From: NORP240 sp965222175
GTDB lineage: Bacteria; Pseudomonadota; Gammaproteobacteria; Pseudomonadales; Pseudohongiellaceae
NCBI GenBank assembly: GCA_965222175.1
Contig: OZ244938.1
Span: 3,224,001 to 3,288,000 of the forward strand
DNA: 64,000 nucleotides
Reading direction: 5' to 3'
The notes under the pieces were generated by a model. It worked only from the letters and a program-made list of their open reading frames with translations, ran no database searches and had not been told where the DNA came from. This document shows positions 34,919-43,876 of the stretch, piece after piece. The position numbers and the translations under genes were made by a program. Numbering within the stretch: position 1 is the stretch's first letter; each line of letters opens with the position of its first letter.

Positions 34919-36952
34919 TCAGAAACTGAACCTGACCCCCAGACGCACCGCCCGTGGAATCGTGGCACGACTCATCAGGCAGTCGGTGACATCGCAGTCG
35001 ATATCGTCGGCGGTCAGGCCCGGCGCGTCAACGCCGGCCACATAGGCCGGGTAGTAGTAAACGATCTCCTTGCCGTCTGAGTCAAACAGGTTTATCACCT
35101 CGGCAAACAGGGTCAGGTCCCGCCAGTGCCAGGCGCCCCGAAAATTTGCCGTGGTCAGGGAGTCACCGCGACGGAGATTGGCAGCATCCAGGGCATAGGG
35201 TCCGAGATAACGAACGCGCAGACTGGCATCCCAGCGGGGGCGGGTCAGTGTCAGACCGAGTTGCGCCGCCTCCTCCACCGCCTGCTCGACGTGGCGTCCC
35301 TCGGGATTGTTGGTGTAGCGGGCGTCGCTGGCAGTGAAAACACCGTCCATGGCGAACCACCCGGTCGGACGCCAGAACAGGGTCATTTCGTAGCCCTCCC
35401 GCTCCGACGCGCCCTTCGGTTCCACCGAGTTCGAGTCACCGACAAAAATCAGTTCGCTGTCCTGGTCCAGCCACCAGTAGGCACTGGTGAGCTTGAAGTC
35501 TCCAAGGGCCAGCCGGCCACCCAGCTCATAGCCGGTCCCGGTTGAAATTCCCGGCACCGGATCCACCGTGTTGACTACACCGCGGGCATCGTTGGAATGA
35601 AATCCCCGACCCCAGTTGTAGTACAGCTCAAAATTGTCCAGCAGCGCCCAGGCGGCGCCGAACTTGGGTGAAAACGCGCTGTCACTGTCGTTCCCGGCGG
35701 TGCTCAGGCTGTTCAGGGCGGTCACGTCGAAATCGTAATAGTCGTAACGCAGGGCTGCATTCACCCGCAGGGACGACGTGGCATACCAGACCGCATCCAG
35801 GTACGGCGCGGCGGACAGCTCCGCGATTTCATTGGCCGCGATGTCACCGGTATAGCGCCCGCGCTGAAACGCTTCCACGCCGATCCGGTCACCGTCATCG
35901 TAGCGAAATTCCGCCCCGGCGGTCAGCAACAGGCGGTCGCTGTCAACCAGCGCCCGGTCGGCTCGGCCACCGGCAATCCAGCGCTTGTCGAACTGATTGA
36001 TCTGGGCGTCATAGGTAGGGTTGGAGGACATGGTCCAGTCGTAATACTGGGCGTAGACCGTGCCACGCCAGTTGCCACCGGTGAGTTCCGCGGAAGCGAT
36101 CAGGCGACTGGTCTCCCCCTCTGCCGTAGGATCGAGGCTGCAGAAGGCATCGGGGCAGACCGTGGTCCCGATGGCTCGCTGGGCAATCTGCTCGGTGGGC
36201 CGCCAGTCCGCCAGGTAGCCTGACAGGGTAAAAGACGCTTCGCCGAATGCGGTTGCAGAAAGGTACTTGCCCCATAAGGACAGGTGCTGCAGATCTTCTC
36301 CCTGGTCCCAGGGACCGTCATAGTTTTTGACTTCGCCGATCACGCTGAGAGTCCCGTCGTTGACGGCCATGCTGGTTCCCCCGACGTACCGGCCCCAGCC
36401 ATTTGCTCCGGTTTCGGCGGACAGGAACGGACTCTCCACCCGGGAAATGGTGTTGATGAACGATGCCCCGGCCAGGGAAAAGTCTCCCAGGTCCGCGTAG
36501 TAAGGCCCTTTCCGGTAATCAATGCCCTCCACGGTCTCGGGGATCACGCCGTTGACATCCAGGTAGCCCTGCCCATGCCCGTGGGACCGCAGGTTCAGCG
36601 GAACACCATCCAGGCGTACCGTGTAATCGGTGCCGTGATCCAGGTTGAATCCGCGGAGGAAATACTGGTTGGCCTTGCCACTGCCGGAATGCTGCACGGC
36701 CACCATGCCCGGCATGGATTCCAGCAACTCGGCGGTTTTGACCAGCGGTCTGATCAACAGGTCGGCGCCACCGACGTAGCCGACACTGGCGGACAGGGCC
36801 TCGCCAACCAGGTCGGTATTGCGGCCGAAAATCACGATTTCCTCCACCGCATCGGCGGCCTGGCCGTAGCCGCGGTTACCAGCCGTCAGGATGACGGCGG
36901 CAGTCACCGTCAGCATTGTCTTAACCGACCACCAGCGCATTAAGCACCGCAT
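34919..36952 (-). CDS. TonB-dependent receptor
   Basis: Complete outer-membrane receptor, 677 residues from ATG 36952, which has AGGCGG 5 nt upstream; a longer frame from 37063 lacks this. A signal peptide (VKTMLTVTAAVILTAG) precedes a TonB-box-like EEIVIFGR, then the plug (SASVGYVGGADLLIRPLVKT, YFLRGFNLDHGTDYTVRLDG) and a 22-strand-type barrel ending in the aromatic signature RAVRLGVRFSF. A CPDAFC pair in an extracellular loop may form a disulfide. The next gene upstream on the same strand encodes a PQQ-dependent dehydrogenase about 460 bases away. The ligand is unknown; PQQ uptake is one untested idea. Confidence 0.92.
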   Translation of the reverse strand: MRCLMRWWSVKTMLTVTAAVILTAGNRGYGQAADAVEEIVIFGRNTDLVGEALSASVGYVGGADLLIRPLVKTAELLESMPGMVAVQHSGSGKANQYFLRGFNLDHGTDYTVRLDGVPLNLRSHGHGQGYLDVNGVIPETVEGIDYRKGPYYADLGDFSLAGASFINTISRVESPFLSAETGANGWGRYVGGTSMAVNDGTLSVIGEVKNYDGPWDQGEDLQHLSLWGKYLSATAFGEASFTLSGYLADWRPTEQIAQRAIGTTVCPDAFCSLDPTAEGETSRLIASAELTGGNWRGTVYAQYYDWTMSSNPTYDAQINQFDKRWIAGGRADRALVDSDRLLLTAGAEFRYDDGDRIGVEAFQRGRYTGDIAANEIAELSAAPYLDAVWYATSSLRVNAALRYDYYDFDVTALNSLSTAGNDSDSAFSPKFGAAWALLDNFELYYNWGRGFHSNDARGVVNTVDPVPGISTGTGYELGGRLALGDFKLTSAYWWLDQDSELIFVGDSNSVEPKGASEREGYEMTLFWRPTGWFAMDGVFTASDARYTNNPEGRHVEQAVEEAAQLGLTLTRPRWDASLRVRYLGPYALDAANLRRGDSLTTANFRGAWHWRDLTLFAEVINLFDSDGKEIVYYYPAYVAGVDAPGLTADDIDCDVTDCLMSRATIPRAVRLGVRFSF

Positions 36953-37411
36953 TAATCCGCCTGTTGATACCTGCAATGTCCACCACCCGGGGGAAAGCAT
37001 CCCTGTTAAGGGCGGGCTGTTACCCGCCGGAATAGCGACACTGTACTGCATGGTGTCGGACAACGTTGCAGTTTAACCGTTAATTAACCGTTAACGGGAA
37101 CAATAAATTTCTGTAACGCATTGTTTTTACTTGTTTTTCCATTGAATCAAGGCCGTGGCGACGCCAGCATGAGGGAACGCCGGAAACTGACGGGCGTGAT
37201 GGTGGACCAAGGGGCGGGAGGATCGGACAGGTACTTTTTCAGCGTCAGCGCGGGGCTGCCGGATGACGGCGACCGGCGTCAATGCCGGGATCACCGGAGA
37301 AATTATCGCGCAAATCCCTGCGCGGCCCGACCACTGTCGTGGTCGGGCCGCGCGGGAAGGCCCGGCGAGGGACCGCCGGAGAATGGCTTAAGTCAGTCGA
37401 TTCCTGAATTT
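36953..37411. other. Intergenic region with strong hairpin
   Basis: About 460 bases between the PQQ dehydrogenase stop and the TonB receptor start. It holds a perfect 15-bp inverted repeat (37320-37353) and an AT-rich tract at 37070-37150 that probably contains the receptor promoter. No credible gene. Confidence 0.45.
37320..37353 (-). terminator. Perfect 15-bp GC-rich hairpin after PQQ dehydrogenase
   Basis: GCGCGGCCCGACCAC, loop TGTC, then GTGGTCGGGCCGCGC. It lies about 60 bases past the dehydrogenase stop. It has no U-run on either side, so it may be a structure-only terminator or an mRNA 3' stabiliser. Confidence 0.5.
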
Positions 37412-39352
37412 TCAGGGCAGCGCATAGGCAACCAGTTCCGCGGGATTTGCCCCGCCGCCGACAAACATCGCCAGGTACTGCTTGCCGTCATGTTCGTAGG
37501 TAAACGGCAGACCGGTCTGGTTATCCGGCAAATCCAGTTCGGCGATAATCTCGCCGGTCTGCTTGTTCACCGCCCGGAACACCGGCCGCGCCCCGGGACC
37601 CCCGGTGCCCTCGGTGACAAACAGCAGGGTTTTTGTCAGCAGCACGCCGGAACGTGTCGGTATGCCGGTAGGGGGCAGGTCGACGCCTTCCAGCAACGGG
37701 TGATTGGCGAGACGTTCCGGTGTATCGGCATTGGGAATCCACCACAGGTGGTCACCGGAGTTCATGTCGATGGCGGTGATACGACCGTAGGGTGGCTTGA
37801 CTACATCCAGGCCCTGAACCCGCGGCGGTCGGACACCGAACGCCTGGCTCAGGTCTATATCGGAATCGGGATTCTTCGCCAGTGACAGCAGCTGCAGCTG
37901 CGTTCGCGACGGAATGTATAAAATGCCGGTTTCCGGATCGATAGCAGAACCTTCCCAGTTGGCACCACCGGTGGATGAAGGCAGGCCCAGCCGGCCCCGG
38001 GTTCCGTCGTCGGCCTCTGCCAGTGAAGGAGGTTCATACATGTTGGGGCTGAGACGGAAACCCTCTACTGCCTCCAGCGCCAGTGCCCGTATTTCCGGGG
38101 TGAAATCGATGAGATCGTTTTCCGTGAATCCCTGCCGGTCAAATGGTGCCGGGCGGGTGGGAAAAGGCTGGGTGGGAGAGTACCATTCTCCAGGCACATC
38201 GCCCGCCGGAACCGGTCGTTCCACAATAGGCCAGACAGGCTCGCCGGTCAGACGGTCAAACGTATAGACAAAAGCCTGCTTGGTCACCGACATGACGACT
38301 TTGCGGCCATTGGGCAAATCGGCAAGTACCGGCGCCGCGGGCACGTCCCAGTCCCAGATGTCGTGATGGATGAACTGAAAGTGCCATTGACGCTCACCGG
38401 TTTTCACATCAACAGCCACCAGGCCACTGGAAAACAGGTTGGCACCGGGGCGGTCGCCGCCGTAATAGTCGCCTGTGGGATCTTCAACAGGCAGGTAAAC
38501 AATACCCAGTTCCGGGTCTCCGGATATAGGTGCCCAGACTCCCGAGTTGCCGGTAAATTCCACGCCCTCGTCAAGCCACGTTTCATAACCGATCTCGCCC
38601 CGTTCGGGAATGGTGTGAAAGGTCCAGAGCAGCTCGCCGGTACGCACGTCAAAGCCCCTGATGTCACCCTTTACGTTGGACTTGGAGCGTGGTCGTCCGC
38701 CGGTGCGGTGTGCCGCCCCCACGACAATAACGTCGTTCATGACAAAAGGTGGCGCCGAGATGCCGATGTCGGGGTACTTGTAGCGTGGATCGTCGGCGTT
38801 ACGCAGACCGACGAACAGGTCAACAATTCCGTTATCGCCAAAGTCCGGGTCAGGCACGCCGGTTTCGGCGTCCAGTGAAACCAGCTGGTATCCCGGGGTA
38901 ACATCGATGACCCGGGCTTCGTCACCATCCGTCCAGAAGGACACGCCCCGCCCTGCGCCTTTACGTGGCGCTTCGTCAAATCGATCGCCTTCCTGGGCTC
39001 GCCACAACCACAATACCTGGCCGGTGGTGGCATCCACTGCAACGACATTGCGAGTGCTGGCGATATTCGCGTAAAGGACGCCGTCTATTTCAATTGGCGT
39101 TGACGGATTGACGTAGTCGGTGGTGGGACCGAAATTGACCGTGGAAAAGCGCCATGCCAGTTCCAGATCACCCACGTTGTCTTCGTTGATCTGATCCAGC
39201 GGCGAGTAGCGCTGTGAAAACTCGTTGCCGTGGTAGAAAGGCCAGTCACCTTCGTTAATGCTGGTGCCAGGCTGGGACATGGCTGCCGGTACGTTGACCA
39301 GCAATCCCAAGGCAAGCAGGCAGGGTGACATCAGTCGTTTTGTTATTATCAT
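37412..39352 (-). CDS. Exported PQQ-dependent dehydrogenase (quinoprotein)
   Basis: Periplasmic β-propeller dehydrogenase of 646 residues using pyrroloquinoline quinone. The signal peptide is 1-26 (VPAAMSQ). The family start DWPFYHGNEFSQRYSPLDQI is clear, and propeller repeats recur (VVAVDATTGQVLWLWRAQ, GFDVRTGELLWTFHTIP, FVYTFDRLTGEPVWPI). There is no membrane domain and no C-terminal cytochrome, so electrons must leave through a separate carrier. No PQQ synthesis genes are in the window. The substrate class (sugar or alcohol) cannot be fixed; the glucose/inositol dehydrogenase-like group is closest by motif. Confidence 0.9.
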   Translation of the reverse strand: MIITKRLMSPCLLALGLLVNVPAAMSQPGTSINEGDWPFYHGNEFSQRYSPLDQINEDNVGDLELAWRFSTVNFGPTTDYVNPSTPIEIDGVLYANIASTRNVVAVDATTGQVLWLWRAQEGDRFDEAPRKGAGRGVSFWTDGDEARVIDVTPGYQLVSLDAETGVPDPDFGDNGIVDLFVGLRNADDPRYKYPDIGISAPPFVMNDVIVVGAAHRTGGRPRSKSNVKGDIRGFDVRTGELLWTFHTIPERGEIGYETWLDEGVEFTGNSGVWAPISGDPELGIVYLPVEDPTGDYYGGDRPGANLFSSGLVAVDVKTGERQWHFQFIHHDIWDWDVPAAPVLADLPNGRKVVMSVTKQAFVYTFDRLTGEPVWPIVERPVPAGDVPGEWYSPTQPFPTRPAPFDRQGFTENDLIDFTPEIRALALEAVEGFRLSPNMYEPPSLAEADDGTRGRLGLPSSTGGANWEGSAIDPETGILYIPSRTQLQLLSLAKNPDSDIDLSQAFGVRPPRVQGLDVVKPPYGRITAIDMNSGDHLWWIPNADTPERLANHPLLEGVDLPPTGIPTRSGVLLTKTLLFVTEGTGGPGARPVFRAVNKQTGEIIAELDLPDNQTGLPFTYEHDGKQYLAMFVGGGANPAELVAYALP

Positions 39353-39724
39353 CTATGACTCTCCTGGTTCTGGATGACGGTGATTGGATTTGTAACTGTG
39401 TTTTCAGCCCGGGGCATCGTGTTCCGATTTTTACACCGGTTTCTGACTACTCCGGGATCAGGTTCGAAGCTGTTTAAGGAACCCCCGCCGCGGCGGCCGT
39501 CGGCTCAGGTTGGTAAACTGCCGACCACATCAAGGCGGTAACCGGTATCGCGGGTTACCAATCCGAAGAAACCTTATCACAGCAAATGAAAAATGGAACC
39601 AGTTTAGCCTGTCCCGACAGGTTTTAGTCGCTGAAGCCCGGTCAATTCGCCGAATGGCGCGCTGCCTGCGCCTTCCCTGTATTGTATTTACGTGCTTATC
39701 TAGAGCCGGCGTCGTGCGCAGGGA

Positions 39725-39856
39725 ATGGCCATTGCCCTTGCCAAGCGCAAGAACACCGCAGAGGTGCCCGTCAGGCCCCGCCCGAAGGGGATTTCCCCGC
39801 TGGCCACTCAAGCGGAGCGTGTGACATTCTCGCTCGACCCACGGTTTGATGCCTGA
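39725..39856 (+). CDS. Possible 43-residue small protein
   Basis: An ATG frame with protein-like composition (begins MAIALAKRKNTAEVPVRPRP and ends with RVTFSLDPRFDA) in an otherwise empty region. The first half is basic. The only Shine-Dalgarno-like AGGGA touches the ATG, which is too close. It might be the end of a decayed gene. Offered as a weak candidate only. Confidence 0.2.
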   Translation: MAIALAKRKNTAEVPVRPRPKGISPLATQAERVTFSLDPRFDA

Positions 39857-39921
39857 AGCGGACAAAGCGAATCAGGGGCGTGACGATGACCTGATAGTGA
39901 CCACCCTGTCCGCCGGCATCA

Positions 39922-39960
39922 GGCTTTATCCTCCCTGGCTTTATCCTCCCTGGCTTGATC
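39922..39960. repeat. 15-bp tandem repeat
   Basis: GGCTTTATCCTCCCT occurs twice in tandem, followed by a partial third unit (GGCTTGATC). Confidence 0.75.
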
Positions 39961-40032
39961 TTAGGCAGCCACCGTTCTCCGGCGCTCAGCCGGTCTCAGC
40001 GGCAGTTGCCCGGGAGGCTGTCACCGGCTGGC

Positions 40033-40461
40033 TTACGCGGCCTTCATTATTCCTGCCGCTGCCGATGCCGCTGCTGCCTCCTTGCCGTGGCGGAGTAGGT
40101 CACCAAGGGAAACGATACCGCACAGCTGTTTGTCATTGGGGTTGTCAAGGACCACCAGCCGGTAGATTTTGCTGTCTTTCATTCTGCCGGCGGCATTTTC
40201 CAGGTCGTCGTCGACAAAGCAATAATGCACCCTGTCGCTGACCACGTTTTCCACCTTGGTGGAAGTCGGATCCAGGCCTTCCGCCATGGCGCGTACGACC
40301 AGATCACGGTCGGTAACGACACCGATGAGTTTTTCCTCTCTTCCGTCGTGTACCGGCAGAAATCCACAGGACAGTTTACGCATCTTGTCCGCGGCCTGCT
40401 GTAGCGTTGTCTGCGGGCTCAGTATCTCCACAGACTCTGACATGATGTCTCTAATTCTCAT
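40033..40461 (-). CDS. CBS-domain protein
   Basis: A 142-residue cytoplasmic protein made of a tandem pair of CBS domains (a Bateman module), which bind adenine nucleotides and act as energy sensors. The first starts at MRIRDIMSESVEILSPQTTL with GFLPVHDG and LIGVVTDRDLVVRAM. The second has VENVVSDRVHYCFVDDDL, IYRLVVLDNP and LCGIVSLGDLL. GAGGAGG about 5 nt before the ATG is a strong Shine-Dalgarno. There is an Ala-rich tail (EAAAASAAAG). It is a stand-alone regulator with no attached enzyme; the partner is unknown. Confidence 0.92.
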   Translation of the reverse strand: MRIRDIMSESVEILSPQTTLQQAADKMRKLSCGFLPVHDGREEKLIGVVTDRDLVVRAMAEGLDPTSTKVENVVSDRVHYCFVDDDLENAAGRMKDSKIYRLVVLDNPNDKQLCGIVSLGDLLRHGKEAAAASAAAGIMKAA

Positions 40462-40553
40462 GGCATCCTCCTCGAGACAATGGATTAATCACAAGTCTCA
40501 CCCTGTCAAACGCCATTTCCGCACTCAGGTTCCATCAATTTCCACGTCTTTCC

Positions 40554-40569
40554 CCAACAGCCTGCTAAG
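40554..40569 (+). repeat. CAACAGCCTGCTAA-type dispersed repeat, copy 2
   Basis: CCAACAGCCTGCTAAG lies 13 bases downstream of the cyclase-family stop (minus strand). It matches the inverted copy at 7950-7966. Confidence 0.5.
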
Positions 40570-40582
40570 GCGGACTCGCGCC

Positions 40583-41710
40583 TTAAAAGGTGGCGTGGGC
40601 GTTGAACGGACTGGCCGTACCACCCGGCACCGGGTTGATCTGGATAGATGTCATGAATTCCCAGCGCTGCAGTCGTCGTGCCGTTTCCGCCACTTCCTTC
40701 AGATACCCGTTGTCCACGATAGGCAGCCCGAGGTTCACCTGGGTCAGCTGGTGAATAGGCCGATTGATTCCTTCCACGCCGGAAGGCTGTACGTCGTTCA
40801 CCGCATCGCCCACCAGGATCGCCACGTCTCGCTCCCGCAGCCACGGCAATACCGACGCGTGCAGGCCTGCGCCGCCCTGGCCATAGCGCCAGGGCCCTTC
40901 CGCGTCTCGCTTGGCCCAGCGACCGGTACGCACGAACAGTGCATCCCCGCTGCCGATCCTGACTCCGGCGAACTCTTCCCAGGCCTCAAGGTCGGACACG
41001 TAGATCGGCGTGCTGGGGTCCAGCCAGTCGACCCCTTTCATCAGGGGCATGTCCACCAGCACACCACGGGTCACGTAGGACGTTCCCATGCGATCGATGG
41101 CCAGGTCCTCGCATCCGTCCGCGGTAAGATTCTGGGGATAGCCGTTAAAGATGACGTATTCGCCATCGATCTCCGCCCGATAGTGGCAAAGCGCATCCAG
41201 GTGCGACAGCATGCCGTCGTGCAATGAAAAACTGATCTCGTCCAGGGCGAAAGTGGGCAAGCCGGTTGCCGGATCGATGCGACTCATCCGGTGATCCGTA
41301 GGGCCGAATGTCTGACTGTCAATTGACTGCTCCAGCGTCACGAAATGCTGCAGGGTCACGGTGATCCCTTCTTTTACCAGGGCGGCGGCCTGCCGGGTTT
41401 TTTCCGGCGTAATCAGATTCAGCGTGCCACGCTGATCGTCGGTCCCCCAACGCCCCCAGTTGGACAGCTCTTCTTCCCAGCGGGCCAGAGTGTCAAGCGT
41501 CACCTTTACTGACGGGTCCTGTGTCGATGGATGAGCGCGAAACTCCTGGGCAACCGCCGTCACTCCCAGGGCCAGGGCAGCGATCAACGAAACGCCCTTG
41601 ACCAGTCCTGCTTTATTTGGAACGTTCCTTTCGTTTATGCTGCCACCCCCGGCAACGTGCCCGGTTGCATCGAATAAATCGGTAACGTGTTTTTTCCTTT
41701 TGTATAGCAT
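40583..41710 (-). CDS. Cyclase/kynurenine-formamidase-like family protein
   Basis: Metal-dependent hydrolase of the putative cyclase family (KynB-like fold), 375 residues. The active-site motif HxGTHxDAPxH is represented by SLHDGMLSHLDALCHYR, with later ALFVRTGRWAKRD and AILVGDAVNDVQ. ATG 41710 has GGAGGG 8 nt upstream. A hydrophobic stretch (about 38-54, VSLIAALALGVTAVAQ) after 36 polar residues looks like a signal peptide that starts unusually late. The leader upstream is a long simple repeat (41731-41798) through which the frame stays open. The substrate is unknown; the family includes formamidases and isatin hydrolases. Confidence 0.85.
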   Translation of the reverse strand: MLYKRKKHVTDLFDATGHVAGGGSINERNVPNKAGLVKGVSLIAALALGVTAVAQEFRAHPSTQDPSVKVTLDTLARWEEELSNWGRWGTDDQRGTLNLITPEKTRQAAALVKEGITVTLQHFVTLEQSIDSQTFGPTDHRMSRIDPATGLPTFALDEISFSLHDGMLSHLDALCHYRAEIDGEYVIFNGYPQNLTADGCEDLAIDRMGTSYVTRGVLVDMPLMKGVDWLDPSTPIYVSDLEAWEEFAGVRIGSGDALFVRTGRWAKRDAEGPWRYGQGGAGLHASVLPWLRERDVAILVGDAVNDVQPSGVEGINRPIHQLTQVNLGLPIVDNGYLKEVAETARRLQRWEFMTSIQINPVPGGTASPFNAHATF

Positions 41711-41730
41711 GTTTCTCGCCCTCCAATATT

Positions 41731-41798
41731 TTTGTCTTTGTCTTTGTGACTTTGTCTTTGTGTCTTTGTCTTTGTGTCTTTGTGTCTTTGTGTCTTTG
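41731..41798. repeat. TTTGTC / TTTGTGTC simple-sequence repeat in gene leader
   Basis: About 68 bases of 6- and 8-base units (ACAAAG and ACAAAGAC on the coding strand) end 20 bases before the cyclase ATG. Length changes by slippage are likely. Confidence 0.85.
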
Positions 41799-42075
41799 CC
41801 TGAAACTGCTACTTGTGATCTATCGGGTATCGTAGCTTCCACAGTCTCATCCGGGCTCCCTGCTCCACAACCCCAACTCCAGCCGGTCGCTGGCACTGTC
41901 GCCGGCCACCTGTCACTATTTAACTGCTACCAGCCACCTGTACCTGGAAGCCGCCACCCTTTCAGCAATTCCATGCTTGTAAAATTACCAGTGTGGCCTG
42001 CTGGTCGGGACCTGCCGGCATTTTTCCGCCCTCCCGAATCGCTGCCTGCTCATTGATTGCAAGCCGGTTGCACTC

Positions 42076-42141
42076 TCTCCGGACATTCTCCGGACTTTCT
42101 CCGGACTCTCTCCGGACTCTCTCCGGACTCTCTTCGGACTC
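42076..42141. repeat. 11-bp tandem repeat (TCTCCGGACTC)
   Basis: Six in-phase units of TCTCCGGACTC with single-base variants, followed by decayed copies (TCCCCTGAATC). The reverse complement contains repeated TCCGGAGA dyads. Confidence 0.88.
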
Positions 42142-42380
42142 TCCCCTGAATCTCCCCTGGCGTGACCTGTCGATACCCGCTGTTCGCCTAGCATAGACAT
42201 CGAGCCGGAGCCTGTCCAGCAGTCCGGAAGAGCCGCGCCTGACTTGACACGGAGGTATTCACTCTATGATTGACATGTTAAGCTTCGTACCGATGTTTAC
42301 AGAGTTCCAACCCCGACGATTCCCCGTCTTCAGCGGCACGATATCCCGGCTGTTGGCCATGGCAGCCAGTCACGATAACA

Positions 42381-42893
42381 ATGGATAAAGACGACACAAC
42401 TGCACGGGATCTGCTCACCGTTGGCTGGAGGGAATGGCTGGCATTACCCGACCTGGGGCTTCCGGCCATCAAGGCGAAAGTGGATACCGGCGCCAAAACC
42501 TCGGCGCTGCATGCTTACGAAACAGAAAGAATTCGGCGCGACGGCAAGGATGTCGTCCGCTTTGGTATGCACCCGTTACAAAGGAACTCGACACTCAGCG
42601 TGCTGTGCGAGGCGCCGCTGCTGGATATGCGACAGGTCAGCGACTCCGGTGGTCACCGTGAAATGCGCTTCGTCATTGAGACCCGGGCAATACTGGGTGA
42701 CTACCAATGGCCTATCGAGCTTACGCTGACCAACCGCGATACCATGCGGTTCCGGATGCTGCTTGGCAGACGGGCCATGGAAGGACACATGGTCGTGGAC
42801 CCGGCGGCCTCTTACCTGTGTGGCAGATTGAATGGCCGCGCCCTTTACGCTGGACAACAAGGCAGCCGTCAACAGCTTCCTGTATCCGACTGA
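42381..42893 (+). CDS. RimB-like retropepsin-fold protease
   Basis: A 170-residue protein of the putative ATP-dependent zinc protease family (RimB/COG4067), which has a single-chain retropepsin-like fold. The aspartic motif is AKVDTGAKTSALHA with D35-T36-G37; the second conserved block is MRFRMLLGRRAMEGHMVVDP. It lies 20 bases before rimK in an operon, as in Pseudomonas, where RimB acts with RimK in ribosomal S6 modification. There is no signal peptide. The earlier zinc-protease label is doubtful given the DTG motif. The role is inferred from the known rim operon. Confidence 0.86.
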   Translation: MDKDDTTARDLLTVGWREWLALPDLGLPAIKAKVDTGAKTSALHAYETERIRRDGKDVVRFGMHPLQRNSTLSVLCEAPLLDMRQVSDSGGHREMRFVIETRAILGDYQWPIELTLTNRDTMRFRMLLGRRAMEGHMVVDPAASYLCGRLNGRALYAGQQGSRQQLPVSD

Positions 42894-42913
42894 ACACCAA
42901 TAAGTGAGGAACG

Positions 42914-43819
42914 ATGAAAATTGCTCTGCTGTCAAGAAACCGCAATCTGTATTCCACCCGACGCCTGATAGAGGCAGCCGAAGCCCGCAATCACCAGGTG
43001 CGGGTAATTGATGTCCTGCGCTGCTACATGAATATCGCCTCCCACAAACCCACCATTCATTATCGTGGCGAAGAACTCAGCGGTTTCGAAGCAGTTATTC
43101 CACGCATTGGCGCTTCGGTCACTTACTATGGCACGTCCGTGGTCCGGCAATTCGAGATGAGCGGTGTCTATCCGCTCAATGAATCAGTCGCCATCACCCG
43201 TTCACGGGACAAGCTGCGCTCACTGCAGCTGCTGTCCCGACGCGGTATTGGAATGCCTGTTACAGGATTCGCCAATAAGCCCGATGACATCAAGGACCTC
43301 ATCAAGATGGTGGGCGGTGCGCCCCTGGTGATCAAACTGTTGCAGGGCACCCAGGGTATCGGCGTAGTATTGGCTGAAACCCAGAAAGCCGCTGAAAGCG
43401 TAATCGAGGGATTCATGGGCGTGAAAGCCGACATACTGGTGCAGGAATATATCAAGGAGGCTGGCGGCGCCGATATTCGCTGCTTCGTCATCGGTGGCAA
43501 GGTCGTGGCTTCAATGAAACGTCAGGCGGTGGCCGGCGAATTTCGCTCCAACCTGCACCGCGGCGGCAGCGCCAGCCTGATCAGGATCACTCCGGAGGAG
43601 CGATCTACCGCGGTCCGGGCCGCCAAGATCATGGGTTTGAACGTCGCCGGCGTCGACCTGCTGCGATCGAATCACGGACCGGTGGTCATGGAGGTAAACT
43701 CCTCACCCGGCCTGGAAGGTATCGAGGACGCTACCGGCAAGGACGTGGCGGGTATGATTATCAGTTTTATCGAGAAAAACCGGAAAGTGGGTAAAACCGC
43801 AACCAAAGGCACGGGGTAG
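42914..43819 (+). CDS. rimK: RimK, ribosomal protein S6 glutamate ligase
   Basis: ATP-grasp ligase of 301 residues that adds glutamates to the C-terminus of ribosomal protein S6 and can make poly-α-glutamate. The N-terminus (MKIALLSRNRNLYSTRRL) and VIPRIGASVTYYGTSVVRQF are RimK signatures. ATP-grasp motifs are PLVIKLLQGTQGIGV, VQEYIKEAGGADIRCFVIGG and the metal-site VMEVNSSPGLEGIE. The Shine-Dalgarno (GTGAGGAACG) is good. It is preceded by the RimB-like gene and followed after 57 bases by an AstE-like deacylase. Assignment is firm. Confidence 0.95.
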   Translation: MKIALLSRNRNLYSTRRLIEAAEARNHQVRVIDVLRCYMNIASHKPTIHYRGEELSGFEAVIPRIGASVTYYGTSVVRQFEMSGVYPLNESVAITRSRDKLRSLQLLSRRGIGMPVTGFANKPDDIKDLIKMVGGAPLVIKLLQGTQGIGVVLAETQKAAESVIEGFMGVKADILVQEYIKEAGGADIRCFVIGGKVVASMKRQAVAGEFRSNLHRGGSASLIRITPEERSTAVRAAKIMGLNVAGVDLLRSNHGPVVMEVNSSPGLEGIEDATGKDVAGMIISFIEKNRKVGKTATKGTG

Positions 43820-43830
43820 ACCGGCCAGGC

Positions 43831-43853
43831 TTAAGACACCTCTGATGAATTCC
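43831..43853 (+). repeat. TTAAGGAACCTCTGATTAA-type repeat, copy D
   Basis: TTAAGACACCTCTGATGAAT lies 11 bases after the rimK stop. Confidence 0.4.
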
Positions 43854-43876
43854 GCGGCTGGGGTTACGGGTCGACT

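Larger units (their letters stand above)
39353..40032. other. Long intergenic region with tandem repeat
   Basis: About 680 bases. It contains a truncated dispersed repeat (TTTAAGGAACCCCC at 39472), a possible 43-codon frame at 39725-39856 and a 15-bp tandem repeat at 39922-39960. Nothing else is recognisable. Confidence 0.45.
41711..42380. other. Repeat-rich intergenic region
   Basis: About 670 bases between divergent genes. It has two separate tandem-repeat tracts (41731-41798 and 42076-42141) and no credible gene. The promoters for the cyclase gene and the RimB-RimK operon should lie here. Confidence 0.5.

Noticed and set aside
41731..42141. CRISPR array
   Set aside because: The repeats are direct tandem units of 6-11 bases with no spacers, so they are simple-sequence repeats.
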